Below are positions 46,564 through 60,430 of a stretch of 64,000 nt of DNA, one piece after another. The notes beneath the pieces are model-generated. The model made no database searches. It was given only the letters and a program-made list of their open reading frames with translations, and was not told where the DNA came from. The position numbers and the translations under genes were made by a program. Within the stretch, counting starts at the first letter, position 1. Each line of letters opens with the position of its first letter. The DNA lies in the NCBI GenBank assembly GCA_036768485.1, contig JAVLUZ010000228.1, forward strand, positions 1,041,571 through 1,105,570. The letters run 5' to 3'. Origin of the DNA: Mermis nigrescens. Taxonomy: Eukaryota; Nematoda; Enoplea; Mermithida; Mermithidae.

Positions 46564-47733
46564 TTCTTAAAATACACTAAGCAACTTTAACTATTATGCT
46601 TGAACCTCTTTCTACTTCTATAATAAATTTAATTTACACATGTTCATGAAATGTAAGTGATAATATGAAACCAATTATTCACCTTTCGTTAAGTGAGATA
46701 TCACCATTGCTTAGTATTTAACTTAGCACGTTTTCTTGGGTATTTTATCAATGAAAGAATTGTAATAAATAACTGAAATGCATATGCGAAAATAACAATT
46801 GTTATAATAACTAAAGTAATAGCTATCATTACGCTTATCACTGTCTTCATCAATTGGTCTTTAAAAAATCAAAATTAAAATCAAATGCATAATTATCATT
46901 AGTTTCAGTCATATTTACTGATGCAATTATATTTGATGAATTATTAATTCATTCTTTTTTGATATAGACTTAAACACCATTAATCAAAAAAAATCAGTTA
47001 ATCCAGCCAGACAATTTACAGTACAATTCTCATTAATATCAGCTTCATTAAAATTAAGTATAGTACCAGAACTTATTCTGTTGGCTGTACATGTTATTGT
47101 AAACTTAGTTTCTCCACATGGAAATATGAGCCAGTACTTCGCCAAAATCAGTTTTACACAGATATTCTAATTTTGCTCCTGTTAGACAATTATAAGAACC
47201 ATTAAATTTAAGCATTTTATGTTTACATATATTTTTCTGAATTTTTGTGACTAAATGGAGTCCCTTTAGATCTAATTGCAACTTCAAAGCAGTTAATTGG
47301 TGAAATTTGGCAGCAAAAAACTCATTATATGCTACAAGTGTGACTCCGTGTGTATTCAAAGGCAAAAGTAATTCTTTTTTATAAAAAAATTGATTCGAAA
47401 ATCTGATCAGTACATGTGCAGGCTACTCGACTATATCTAACCTGACACTGACACCGGATTAAATGATAAAAAACAGACAAATTTTTCAGTTTTTCTCCAT
47501 CTTGACACTGTATCTGCCCTCTAGTACCTGCAGTATGTTGACCAGAAGCAGATGCTCTAATCAGTGATACTCCCTTTCTATCTGTAAGAAATTGCATCCC
47601 TAATAATAGGAACTGTTGCATGCTTATAGATGGAAGACTGAGAACTAAATTTTTCTACTCAATTGATGTTCCAGGCATTAATGTAAAAGTCTCTTTTTCT
47701 TGTTCATTCTTCATATTTATTCTATCAATTATT

Positions 47734-48984
47734 TCAACTCGTTGGCATTAAGTGTTATGTTTGCTCACTGGTCAACCGAACTTACAATTTAGAGCAAATA
47801 GCTTGCATACAGCGACCGGAATTCACAAATGATAGAGTGCAGAGAATAGGCTTGGAAATACAGGAGTTACAGCAATTGGCTGATCAGACGTTAAGCAGCC
47901 ACAATATTATTTTGAGGTCGACAGCCAAACTATATTAATAGGATGAATGGTGATGTTGGTATTAGACCGAGTGTTTATATAGTGGCAAATCCGGCTGTGC
48001 CACAGATCATAACATATCCTGACATCAGGGCAAACAAGTTATGGCACATTGTCACTAATAACAGAGTTCAGAATTGGCGTAAATTATTGGTGTTGGATGG
48101 GTATGTAGGAATTGGCATCTTGCGTCGGGTGGAGAATTTCCTTGAGGCGCAACCTACCCCTGCGGGCGGTCCGGCCGCAAGTGAGTACCATGATGCTCTG
48201 AAGAATCAAGATCATCAGATTAGGATGTTAGAGAGTCCGCGGATCTTAAATGAAATTAGGCACACAAGGAATCAAGCCCCTGTGGGCAAAGTAATAAGGG
48301 AAGGCAAGCCTTTTGTGCTTGCTGGGGATGAGAGGATACTGGTAAGAAACTACTGCGGGTTCCTCATGTTTGAACCCGTTTGGTGGAGTGCCGACATAGC
48401 GGAAATGCCAGATTTTAAATGGGGTATGGTGGGATAATGAACTTTTGGATATCCTGTTATATATGATGGTTCACTTGATAGTGATATAAGAAAGTGAGTA
48501 ATCAATATACTACTAAGGACGGTGTTTGGCCCTCAAGTGCCAAATTTTACAAATGGGTACATACAATCATCACCTGGGCATGGGGGTTTGGGAAGTATGC
48601 ACCCAAAACCTTAAAATCAAAAAACCCCCTCCCCAGAATTCAATTTTTTGAAAAAAGTTTTTTGTTTTTTTTGCAATTTTTTGATGCCAATGGATAGTGC
48701 TCGATGAGAAACGTCAAAAATGGTGTTTTTATTGCCATACCACCATTTTTAAGACCATTTTTGACCTTCAAAAATTCTTGCACCCCCAGAATTTTCTTGC
48801 TGCCCACGTATGCATACAATGGTTAGGCATGTTAACAAGTTATAGTGCGGGGATATTAAATAGTTGTTTGTTTTTGCTAATGACGTCCGGCACGGATTAA
48901 ATACATGTTTTTGTTGTAAACTTGTTGCAAGTTCATCAGTCTGAATTGTCCCTAGACTTTTCTCTGATACTCTTTTTCCGTCTG
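47734..48984 (+). pseudogene. Insertion in env carrying an unrecognised ORF
   Basis: The insertion lies between about 150 bp of env that is present on both sides (47570-47733 and 48985-49135). It contains a frame of about 60 codons (from about 47760 to 47935) that ends in TAA/TAG. This is followed by ATG at 47943 and 164 codons to TAA at 48437. In the latter frame, past a TAA-TGA pair and one further TGA, reading continues to 48898 once the MITE 48568-48812 and one target copy are ignored, ending in a hydrophobic stretch. It is intronless, with higher GC than the BEL/Pao DNA around it. The protein is not recognised. An integrated copy of a viral gene is one possibility. Confidence 0.4.
48568..48812 (+). 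mobile_element. hAT-type MITE, copy C
   Basis: The exact 8-bp duplication CATACAAT flanks it at 48560-48567 and 48813-48820. It is 245 bp, starts CATCACCTGGGC and ends GCCCACGTATG. It interrupts the unknown ORF region of 47734-48984, so it arrived after that insertion. Confidence 0.9.
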
Positions 48985-51184
48985 TAAGAAATTGCATCCC
49001 AAATAATGAGATCTTTGGAATGCTTATAGATGGAAGACTAGGAGCTAAATTTTTCCACTCAGTTGATGTTCCAGGCATTAATGTAAGAGTTTCTTTTCTT
49101 GTTCGTTCTTCATATTTATTATAACAGTCATTTCTACTTTATATTCTCAAGTTGGACACAGAATGATTTCAAAAATATTATCAGAAGTCGGTTTTGCAAA
49201 AATTCCATAGAAAAGACAAGCTGGAGAACAATAAAAACATCAGCATGCTGCACATCCACAAGATGCTATACAATAAGTGAATCCAGGATACTTATAAGCT
49301 TCCTCTTAAATCTTGTCTATTTTTGTGTCTACAGTCGTTTCTAAGCATTTATCACCATAAGATGAACCTCTCCAGTTACAAACTTTTGCTGACTCAACAT
49401 GCATTTCAAATGATCTCAAAAAATAATCGCCATTTTCTCACACATTAGATCAATACTCTCAATTTCTATTGCAAGATTACCAATAGCATTCCCATTTCTA
49501 TCTTTGATTTATAAACAAGAATCCTGACCTTGAGGTACTAAAGACAGTCTTGTTGTTTCCGTTATAATACAGTCTAATTTACCATCACTATCTTCTGTGC
49601 AATATGATCTTTCTGCTGTTAATGAAGTTACTTGTGTGCAACCATTTGCCAAAAGAATGAGATTTAAACAAATAATTACTATCAAGCTTTTGTGAGTTAA
49701 AGTTTTATAACCCATGCCTTGCAAATTATGATTTGTCTTTATCATTATCTTACGGAAACAGCAAACATAAAGCATATGGAATAATTTAATTGATATTCTA
49801 ATGACAAATGATAATATTTTACATATCTGTATTGAGATTTTAAATATATAATATATTGATCCCAAAAATATGTAACACAAAGCACAAATCAATAAAAAAT
49901 ATCCTGTTGGGCTACAATGTGGGTTTGAAGCAATTCCAGACAGAAAATACACTGTATCATCTCACAGAATGGTTGTGCTTCACAAGCTTTTGTCATTGTT
50001 TTGACTAAAACGCCATTATTCCAAATTTTTAACAAAAACTTGTGATTTTGAAGTTCTACGTCTGGTGGAAACATAATTTCTTGTTTTTTAATTGGTGAAT
50101 TAAGTGAATAACAATAGGATTTTGAGCACACTTCTATAGTTCCCATGTTCTCTTCTAACTCTACAAGTACTCCTCCTTGGATACACATAAGTTTACAACT
50201 AATACACATTGATTCTTTAAACAGATTGATCTTATTTGTGTGGCCATAGTAAGATACGTTTATCGAACCTCAAGCAAAAAGAGGGATTTCGCCATCTTCA
50301 TTTACAAAGTTTACTATATCATAAGAATCAAAGTAACAAAATTTTTGACTGATTCCGAATGCTGTGCAATTGAATTTTTGCAAAATTCTGGAGTACCCAC
50401 TTATAGTGGGCTCTCCCCAAAACAGATATAATATTGATCTGTGCCAGTCTGATAAGCTAGCTGCATATCCTGAACGTAATATGTTTCATTATTATATAAT
50501 TGAATTTGATTTATTTTACTAGTTATCAAGTTCTGTGAACACTTATCCGTTAATTCAAATGAACATATTTGACAAAGTTGTGTTACTTATAGTCTTGAAA
50601 GTACATCCATTTGCCCATGAGTGACATTTACACGCATTTCTACATGTTCCAGAATCACTAATATGCTGTCCTAAAGGGCATATTAATTTGGTCGCGCATA
50701 TATTATCAGAAGCTTTTAATTGTCTAATTATGATTCCCTCCTGAACACTCCTTTGAACATGAATTATATCACTATTAGTTACAGAACATAATTCTATATC
50801 AGATTCTATAATTAGAGGTAAGAAAGCAGCAGTGAGGGGAATTAATGGGTACTCTTCATCATTCGAATATTCATCTTCTTTAGTGCATTTACATTGTTTC
50901 ACTAAAATCACTAACAATAAAAGAAGTACGTTAGTAATTTTGTGACCAAAAATATGGAAAGTCGCCGTACTCTTAGTTTTTAGGACTTTGTGGTGTTTCA
51001 GTTGTATCATTTCTTTCATTTTTGTCATGATTTATATTATCCATTTCTTCATTATTATTATCATTAACTTCTTTGATATTTACTTATATTGAGAATAATG
51101 TATTAATTGGTCTTCTTATCATTTGTTTATTTACAGTTTCTACATTAACTGATCGAATCACATTATCTTTACTTTTATTTAATT

Positions 51185-54100
51185 TTAGAATTTTCCTTGA
51201 TTTCCAGAAACCTCTAGAACATTATCTTCACCTACTAAAACAATTTGATTTTCTTTTGGATTTTCTGGGCTATAAATTTGTGGATGATTATGATTGATCC
51301 TATATTGTTCTCTTAGGTCAGTCAAATAATTGTTGTGCCATATTTTCCAAAATTTGTACAGATTTCTTTGGGTCTCTTTCCAATAATTCACTAAATTTTG
51401 AGCTGAATTCAATTCAGAAACTGGCTCAAAATAAGGATCATCATGATCTTCCTCTAATTGTGGCATACCAATCTTAGCTCCTGAGGTGATAAAATCTATT
51501 GGTCTCAAACATTGAGAGATTAATTCATTTACTTCATAGATTAAAGGTCTTGAATTTACAACTGCTTCAATTTCTGTTAATAAGGTCAGAAATGATTCAG
51601 TCGTGAGTGAAGTTCAACCAATTGAATGTTTCATGCCTTGTTTAACAATTCCTACTAATCGTTCATAAAATCCTCCTTCCCAAGGTGCAAACTCGGGTAT
51701 AAACACCCATTTAATAGCCTTAGACGAACAATAATTTCTGATTTCCTCATTTAAATGCCCTGGCCATGTATCTCAAATCATTCTTTCTGTCAATTTAAAT
51801 TGAGCTGCATTATCTGAAATTATTTTATCCGGCTTCTGTCTTCGTGAAATAAATCTTCTCAAACAATTTAAGAAAGATATTGCGCTTTGATTTTTCATGT
51901 ACTCCAAATGTACAGCTCTTGTCACTAAGCATGTAAAGCAGACACACCCAATATTTTTCTTCATGATTTTCATTATCTTTAATTTTGAAAAGGACCAAAA
52001 TAATCTAATCCTATATACTGAAATGGCATCGTTATTTTTAACAAATTAGACAATTTTTCAAAATTGTCTTCAGTGTTGTCCTTCCTTTTAAAATCCAAAA
52101 TTTTTTCCAAATAAGTGACAAAGTATGTTTAAAACACCAAAATGCATATTTTCTTTGTACACTTCGAGCACAATCAAATTTGTTAAAGGATCTTTTGAAG
52201 GCAGCAAAATTTGATATTTACTATCTTCGCTCAACTCTGAATTATTTAAACGTCCGTAACATCGAAAAATTCCATTATTATCCTTTCTCACACCTAACTG
52301 ACAAAAAATCGCCTCAGATTTTTTATCATTCTCATCAAAACATTGCTGCTGACAGTGTTTTATTAGTTGAGTTTCAACTGTCTTGAATTCATCAATCATA
52401 AATGGTCCTGCTACATTGATATACTATAAAAAAGCTGATTTTCATTAGTTATGTAAATCTCATCAATATGCTTTTCTCTTAGAACGACACAGTTAAAATC
52501 TCTAAGGTTTTTATTGTCTCAAATTTCTATCATCCAAATGTGCATCAATCCAATTCTTATGTCAGCAAGTTTTATGTCAACAACCCAAGTCATCTTTTTA
52601 TCTCATTTTCCATCTCTTGCATAATACGTTCCTATCATCAAGGAATTCTCAGCACGGGCGACTTTGAACTTTCATTAAGCCACGTTATTTTGTACCGCAA
52701 ATCAAACACAACTTATCTCACAGTTTTTTGGTATCTAAGGCTAAAAAAGAATCTTCTGCCTTCCAATCTCTCAATAAGTACATTTTGCTTTGTGTTATTT
52801 TTTAGTATGTTATGCTCATTTAGCATTTTATTTGCGCTACGTGCTTATTACTTATCTCCAATTTTTGTACATGAATGCGGGCGCCCGACAATTCATTACA
52901 TTTCATTATTATTGATGTTATCTCTATTACATGTATTAAACTTAGCAATACTATTAAGAACGGCTATCATTAAGTTACATGAGCATCCTCATTTCTCTTT
53001 TGATAATCTCTAAATTAATTTATCATAGTTTTCTTGGATTATCTCCTGCGTTTTCTGCCATTGAACCTATATTCAACGTCCTTACAATACTTTAAAAATT
53101 CTGGCAAGTTATTTATTCTGTAATTTAATCTCGATTTTATGAATCAATAAGACATAAATTAAAGTTCTCTTAGCTTTTAACAATGAATAAAATCTGTTAA
53201 TCTCAAAGCAACACTCTATAGCCTTTATTTCAGCCAGGTTAGAGATTAATTCAACGACTTCTTCACTCTGGACTTCATATTCTTCAGTCTCATTTTTGGA
53301 CCTACATATTTCAAGATTATGCCATTTTAACTCTGGCTCATTGAGCCATTTAAGACTATGAAACCACAGTGAATGATCAGCTTTGTCAAAATCAGTGAAC
53401 CTAGTCACTATGTCAGCTGGATTGTCAATACTCCTTACATATCAAAACTTTATATCATTAGTTTTCTTTAATTCCTTGATTCTATTAGTGACAAAGGCAC
53501 TTAGTGGTTTAGTTGAGTTCAACCAATAAAGAGTGCACATATAATCTGTGAAAATTAAATTTTTTTGTTATTTTTATTCTCAATTGCTCTACTACAAATT
53601 CCAAAGCTCTCTTGCCGATCATCAATCCCATTAACTCCAAACGTTGTATACTTATTTCCTTTATTGTGGCTAATCTATACTTAGAGTACAAAATATAGCT
53701 GTTCATGATTTCATTATCATTCACAACTAAGTAGACAACAGCTGCATGTGCAAATTTTGATGCATCTACAAAAGTAATCAGCATATTTTCTGAATTTTCT
53801 GAAATATATTCAATAAATCTAGAAATATTTATAGTTGAGATTCCTTTCTATTTATTTATGATTGCTTTCCACTTTTTTAATTTTTCTCCTGATGATTGCT
53901 CATCCCATAAAACTTTTTCTCTCCATGAATTTTGAATGAATTGTTTTCCCTGCATTGTCAATAGACTTAAAATACCCAGTGCATTTTCAACATTTAGTTC
54001 AAAAGTTAGTGAATAGTGAGTCTTCTAATGTGCTCCATTTTATTCCTAATAATTTTAGGCAACTTTTGTCAGCTTTATCATTTTCAGGTAGAATATTTAC

Positions 54101-55250
54101 AAAAACTCCATTCTCCAAGATTCATGTTAGCATCAAAAAAGTTTCTTCAATTCTAGATAAAATTTGGTTGCCTTTAGTTCACTATCAACTCCCTTAACTA
54201 AATTATCGATATATGAATTTTCAAATGCTTTCAATGCGTTTGGACTTCTAGCAGAACTTAAATGATGCTTCAAAATAGCGTTCAGAATGAGCAGACTGCA
54301 GTTTAAGCCAAAAGGAACTCTACAAAATCTATAAGTTTGAATATTATTCTCAATGCCTGAATTTTTTGTATCTTTGAGCCACAGAAATCTAGTAACATCT
54401 CTATCTTCTTCTTTTATTTCTATCTGCAAAAATGCATTTTCAACATCTGCAATTATTGCAATAGGATTTGAGCAAAAACGTATCAACACTCCACATAAAT
54501 TCAGCATTATGACAGGACCCGGAGAAAGACAGTCATTCAAGCTTAAAACTGTCTTTTTAAGTCTTGCTGAAGCATCATAAATGATTTGAACTTTAGTAGT
54601 CCTTTTTTTGTGGAGTAATTACCAGGTGATGTGGTAAATAATGTTTCAAAATACTTGAGTTACTTATTGATACTTTTTTGATTATCTTCTTTTGTAATTG
54701 ATCATTAATAATTGACAAATACTTATCTAGCATTTCATTATATTCATTAAATCTTCTAATCACTGATTTAAGTCTTCCAAGAGCTAAAGCATAATTATCA
54801 GGTAATTATTTCTTATTTTCTCTCCAAGGCCAGTTGATTTGATATCGTTTACTCTCTTCATTAAATTTAATAGAATTGTTAAAAGATTTCAGAGCTATTT
54901 TGTTTTCAGTTATGTTAGAGTAATCATGAATTCTGATACTTTCTAGCATCCAAAATTTTTCTAAATTGAATCCTTTTTCATCCAAAGTTTCAGTCAAAAA
55001 ACTGACCGCACTTAGGCTTTTGCAACACATAATTATTTGAAATATCAAAACCAATGATGATAGTTTCATCATTTTTTAGTGAATTAATCATTTGTTGAAG
55101 TAAATAACTAAATTCCTGAATGTCAAAAAATTTGCTCCAGCTGCTAATGCAAATTGAATTAATCTTGCAATTGGACCTTGTAAATGAGGGTTTGTTGTAA
55201 TCCCTGACTTATACTTGTACATGCAATTTCTCTATTACTTAAATGCCATC
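51185..55250 (-). pseudogene. BEL/Pao pol (RT, RNase H, integrase), inactivated
   Basis: Reading down the minus strand: an N-terminal region with WPWRENKK (about 54820) and a YLPHH-type motif (about 54640). The reverse transcriptase follows (54540-54133, with DVENAFLQIEI and VPFGLNCS). Next come the RNase H region (53784-53509, FVDASKFA, RLELMGL) and a linker with SLKWLNEPE (53408-53109). The integrase zinc-binding part (52399-52088, GRLNN) and integrase core (51973-51773, TCLVTRAVHLE, IISDNAAQF) come after. The last part is the C-terminal domain (51508-51185, RPIDFIT, YWKETQRNL). This order is diagnostic for BEL/Pao. Many stops and frameshifts are present. The RT YVDD box reads YIDN. Confidence 0.9.
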
Positions 55251-55699
55251 AAATCTTATATGAATTTCAAATTGATTGCAAAGACATTAGAGAGAACCGG
55301 GTCATTTTCAACTTTATTATTAAATTTATCAATAGAATTTAATTGATGGATAATTTCAAATGATGTTAACATTGTAACCTTCTTCTTTGAAAACATTTCA
55401 AAATGAATTGTGAATTATTTTTTTGCCATGAATCTATAATTAAGGCCAATACAAAAAAATAAGATGCTGAATTAATTGGAATTTGGCTGAGTCAATGGCC
55501 TGTAGCAAGCCCTTCCATCTAGATAATTCAGAATTCATATCTTGACAAAAAGGCAAAATCAGCTTATTATCAACTAACTTATGATGGTCAACAGAGCTTA
55601 AGAACTTGACAGGTATCGAACAAAATGTTTCATTGTCTTACTGACGTTTTAACCTGAGGGGCAACACATTTTTATTAACAACTTTGGCTAGTCAATAGG

Positions 55700-58600
55700 G
55701 CTAGTTCATGTTTGCTTTAAAAACTGTTTAACCATAGACCCATGTTTTTTTACAGCACTCTCATATTTCTTTGATGCCTTTGTTAGTTTATTAATGTGAA
55801 CATATTTTGGTTTCCTATTTCTAGTGATATTATTTTGCAGGTAACTGCAATTTTTCATCAGTGGCATCATGCTCCTGACTCAATTGCATAGTTTTGCATG
55901 GTTCTTTATACTTAAATGCTAATTTTTTATTGGTGGGATCTAGCACATTGTTCATTAGATACACATGTTCACCAATGTTCAACTGATAATCTCCTGCCTG
56001 TTTATCATACTACATTTTTTGGTTCTTGTGCCCTTTTTATTTGTTTTTCTACAACAGTTTTTATTTTCACTAGACTTTTACCTGAATCTTCCTTGTATGC
56101 ATCAATATTTGGCAAATTTGCTATTTCTGCATTTATGTTCAAATCAATCAGCACCAGGGATTAATTGCCCATTTTATAAGAAGAAATGACTTTTCCTTAG
56201 TCAATGCTTGTGGACTGAAATTATATGCAATCAATGCTTTATTTACATATTTATCTTAATGTTTAATATCATTCTATGCTATTGCAGCTAAAATATCTAC
56301 TATTGTTCTGGAAATTGTTCTACTTATCTATCTGTTTGAGCATAGTAGTGACTCATGAAATTTTTCTTCATATTTAGTATTTTGCAAATGTCAGTAATTA
56401 ATTTTGATGTAAAATTTGTTATATTATTGCTGAATAATTTACATGGTACTCCATGAGTTATTATACCATTATTGACCAAAAATGGCCAATTATTTGAGCC
56501 CTTATATCTGAAACTAGAAAAGCTTTTGCCCATTTTGTATAATAATCCATAAAAGCGACTAATTGAATATTATTTGAAGGTGTAGCTTGTAGTTTAAAAC
56601 AATCTATCACTACTGTTTTTCAAGGATGATTTATTAGTATTGGTTGCATGAGGGCAAGTGTAGCTGGATAAGAAGCTTTCCTGCAATCACAAATTTTGCA
56701 CCAAAGACAATGTTTTTTATGTCATTAGTCATATTTGTCAACATATATTTCTTTAGAATTTTACCTCCAATTGAATTATAATGATATTGAGTCAGTGTTT
56801 TCTTTACCAATTTTTCAAGATCAACAATTTGTAGATAAGTTTTATTAAAAAATTTTGGGCATTATTTTTGTATTATAATATTTTTTATTATGCTGAATTT
56901 ATTTCTATATTTTCTTTTTGATGTCAGGTCTTCAATTTTATTGCATCAAACTTTAATATAAACATCATTGTTCTGTGCATCTTTGGGTTTTTCATTTTCA
57001 TATTCTGAGCTTTCAATGTCTCTTGATTGTGCATTTACCGAATGCTTTCTAGAAAGTAAATCTGCAGCCTAATTCTTTTTTCTGGGATGATATTGAATTG
57101 TAAAGTCAACTTCTAAAAGTATTTAGTTACCATTGTTTCAAATGTCCACAAAAAGCTTTTGTTTCAGCAAGCCACTGTAATGGCTCACGATCACATTGCT
57201 TGACAGGTGGTTGGCCTAATAAATGATTTCAGAAAAATTATATTGTCCAAACTACAGCTATCAGCTCTCTTTCTGTTGCTGAATGATTTTATTCTGTTTT
57301 GGTTGATCGTTTTTGAAGCATATGCAATAATCCATTGCTGCTTATTATTTCTTTGAGCTAAAATGGCTCCTAAAGTGTAACCACTTGCATCAGTGATAAC
57401 CATGAATTGGTCAATCAGTTCAAATGATAGAAAATGTAAAATTAGTGATGTTGTAAATGTGCTTCTAAAAGCTTTAAACACTTTCTGATTTTTTTCATTC
57501 CATGTAAATATTTTATCCTCTTTAAGAAGTGTATAATGTAGCACAGCAATATTAGCTAAATGTGGTATGAATGTCTAAAACCATTGGACTAATTCCAAAA
57601 ATCTTTGAATTTCTTCAGGATTTTTTTGGTGCAGGACAATCACTTAATTCCTTCATTTTGTTGAGGTCTGTTCTACACCATTTCTTGAAATTATATGGCT
57701 TGAAAATTTGACATTTTCTTTGCCAAATGAGCAATTTGATAATGTCAGCTCTAAATTAGCATTTCTAAGGCTGAAATTGCATCATCCAAATCTTTTTGAT
57801 CTTTCTCAAGAGAATTGGAGAATATAATTATATTGTCAATATAGACCAAAGCTGTTTTCTATTGCAAGCCTGCTAGAACTATGCTCATTAAATGCTGAAA
57901 ATTGGATGGAGCATTTTAAATTCAGATTCAATTTGAAATTTCTATAAATTTCTATAAGAAATTTCTATAAATATTGCTGCTTTATCTAAGCTATCTATAC
58001 ATTCATCAATGCATCAAATGGATGGATATCCAGTTCCATGATCTTATTAAAAGCTCTATAGTCTACCACTGGTCTGAGTAGGCCATCTTTTTTCTTTATC
58101 AGGAATATCAAGCTTGACCATTAAAACATTACATCTCCTACATTGATTTTATGCCTCAGCAAACTTGTCCTGCCTAGATCATGATTACTCATTTTGAATA
58201 AATCCCAATTCTCATCTAATAACTGCTTTAGATTATCTTTATTCATTTCCGATAGATCTGCTTTATTCAAACATTCAAAAATCACTATTTGTTGATAATT
58301 TCAGCTTGCAAGGTTCAAAATCTTACCAAACTGTTCCTAAAATTGATCCAGCTTTGATTACAACTGATTTTTTAGTCGGATTTAGCAATTGGCAAGGTTT
58401 TACTTGCTTGTTATTATTCACCAATACTGCATTATAATAGGCATTTTTAATGTGCATTTCTTGTGATATTTCCAATTAAGCAGACTATTGCATTTGATTT
58501 GTAATAATTTGAATCATATTGTCTGATATTTGTTTAGGCAGAATAATGTTTTCTCTCTTTTTGCTATATACTATCAGTATTTTATCATTGCCTATTTACA

Positions 58601-59330
58601 TGCAATTCTTTCTGCATAAGATATCAACATTTTATTTGTGTATAAAATTATGCCCTATTAGTGTTGTATAAGGCAAATGATTGCATATGCCAGCAGAACA
58701 AACATATTCATTATTGCTTATTTTGAATGAGAATGGCAAAACAGCTAATATATGAAAAGTTGACCCATTGACTGAATATCCAGTCTGAATTTCAGATTTA
58801 GGTGAGATAATTTTAATTATTTTAGGCAAAAGATTGCAAAAGATTCGAGAGCTATTATGTATCAAACCTCTGCTACATACATTATTCACACTAAAATCCA
58901 TACGTGGGCAGCAAGAAAATTCTGGGTGGGTGCGAGTTTTTTTGAAGGTCAAAAATGGCCTTAGAAATGGTGGTATGGCAATAAAAACACCATTTTTTGA
59001 CGTTTCTCATCAAGCACTATCTGTTGGCATCAAACAATTGCAAAAATTGAATTCTGGTGGGGTGTATTTTGATTTCTGGGGGGTATTTTGGTTTCTGGGG
59101 GTGCATACCCCCCAAAATCCCCTCCACGCACAGGTGTGCTAAAATCTATTAAGGGAAGACTATTTGTGTTTTTGCATTTACTAATTTTAGCTGACTTTTT
59201 ATTTTCCCTTCATCTTTAAGCAATTCAAACATGACTCAAGCTGTTTTATTTTCATGAACTTGCTCTTGCTTGTTATTTTGATTATAATTTTAATTCTAAT
59301 GTTTGGAACGAATTAAATTTTAATACAGTA
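55700..59330 (-). pseudogene. Ty3/gypsy pol (protease, RT, RNase H, integrase), inactivated
   Basis: From high to low coordinates: a protease-like segment with LPLID around 59150, interrupted by a MITE and resumed at 58890-58632. Then an RT with KKKDGLLRPVVDYRAFNK (about 58100-58040) and a degraded YIDN box near 57840. Then RNase H (57544-57191, ITDASGYTLGAILAQ, IAYASKT). The last part is integrase (56533-56324, HGVPCKLF, TNFTSKL). This order defines Ty3/gypsy. Stops and shifts are frequent. CpG is very rare across it. Confidence 0.85.
58899..59138 (-). mobile_element. hAT-type MITE, copy D
   Basis: The termini are CATACGTGGGC and CACAGGTGTG, with an exact 8-bp duplication CTAAAATC at 58891-58898 and 59139-59146. 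It is 240 bp and is inserted in the protease region of the Ty3/gypsy element, just after the LID motif. Confidence 0.92.
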
Positions 59331-60430
59331 TTTGATGGGCATTCATGTAATTAGCGGTTGCAGTGGCCATACCATAAAATTCTCACAAAAAATTATGTAC
59401 ATGTTACATGTTATATAAATGTGGTCATTTAGAAACAACAAGTTGTGAGATAATAGGTACCAGATATCGCATTAAATAATTAGGGACTGTATTATACTTA
59501 TTGAATTAAGTAATATGCAAATGGTAAATGGCTTAGTACAAAGGGACACCCAGCTTTACACAAATAGGGCAGCAGCTATATGCAAAACAGATCAACAGCT
59601 ATATACAAATAGGACAGCAGATATATGCAAATAGGGCAATAGCTACCTTCAGCATACATTCACTTGAGTACACTAGAGTATGGATATGTTATGCATATTA
59701 TATTTAAAATCTAAAAATAATTATAAACTTGCTAAGCAGGGTTGCAGATTGCAACAATTGACTTTGATATGATTATCAATATTGTGAATAAGTTGAATGT
59801 TCAACTAAGTCAAATAGTCATGTGTGAGTAGAAATTTGCTCTTGCTATCAATTTAAATGAAATTAATATACTAAGAAAATGTGACAATTCACCAACCAAT
59901 ATTATCTTGACCAAAAATGATACAAATAAAGCGCAAGGATCAATGAATGTTTCAACAGCCAATAAAGGTAATGTATGTAATGATGAATACAAGAGCATCA
60001 GTTATAAGGTAATTTTAAATGTGGATGCAGCTTATAAAAATTTACATAGATTTAAAAGATGCTAAAATGTAACAATATCTGAGTGACATGCTCCACAGAC
60101 CCTTATAATAATATTTACAGGACACATGTCCTGGAATTGCATGGTACACATACACAATGGAAGTAAATAATGAATTTATGTGGAAAGATAATGTGCTGTA
60201 ATGATAAGGCTATCTAATATAAATATGAAGTTGAGTAATACATGAATGTGATATACTAAGAAAATTAAATATAATATTAGAAGCAACACTCTCCCCCAGA
60301 ATGTAATACATTAGCTGTGACACAATAATAGCAGTAATGCAACAATACTATTATATTTCACTGGGAACTCTGTTGAGAACAGCAGTAGTAAAACATACCG
60401 AACAAAAATGTGAATGAATTAATGTCTGCA
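59331..60430. other. AT-rich interval, no gene seen
   Basis: It includes a short GCAGCTATATGCAAA-type tandem repeat at about 59565-59650 (three to four units of about 33 bp: CAGCTATATACAAATAGGA and variants). No supported coding sequence. Confidence 0.5.

Larger units (their letters stand above)
46698..51028 (-). pseudogene. BEL/Pao env-like glycoprotein, copy 3 (interrupted)
   Basis: It begins with a probable signal or stop-transfer hydrophobic segment (about residues 30-45 of the frame from 51028) and a cysteine-rich ectodomain start. Pieces at 50209-49889, 49952-49509 and 49078-47105 match the other env copies. A hydrophobic stretch of about 24 residues near 46850-46770, followed by a basic tail (KYPRKRAK), looks like the membrane anchor and cytoplasmic tail lost from copies 1 and 2. 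Stops, frameshifts and a 1.25 kb insertion (47734-48984) break it. It lies directly downstream of a BEL/Pao pol, which shows what kind of element the env belongs to. Confidence 0.7.

Noticed and set aside
52540..53013. 157-codon plus-strand frame with hydrophobic segments
   Set aside because: It lies antisense to the BEL/Pao linker and integrase region, which is well supported. The hydrophobic look comes from reverse-reading AT-rich coding DNA.
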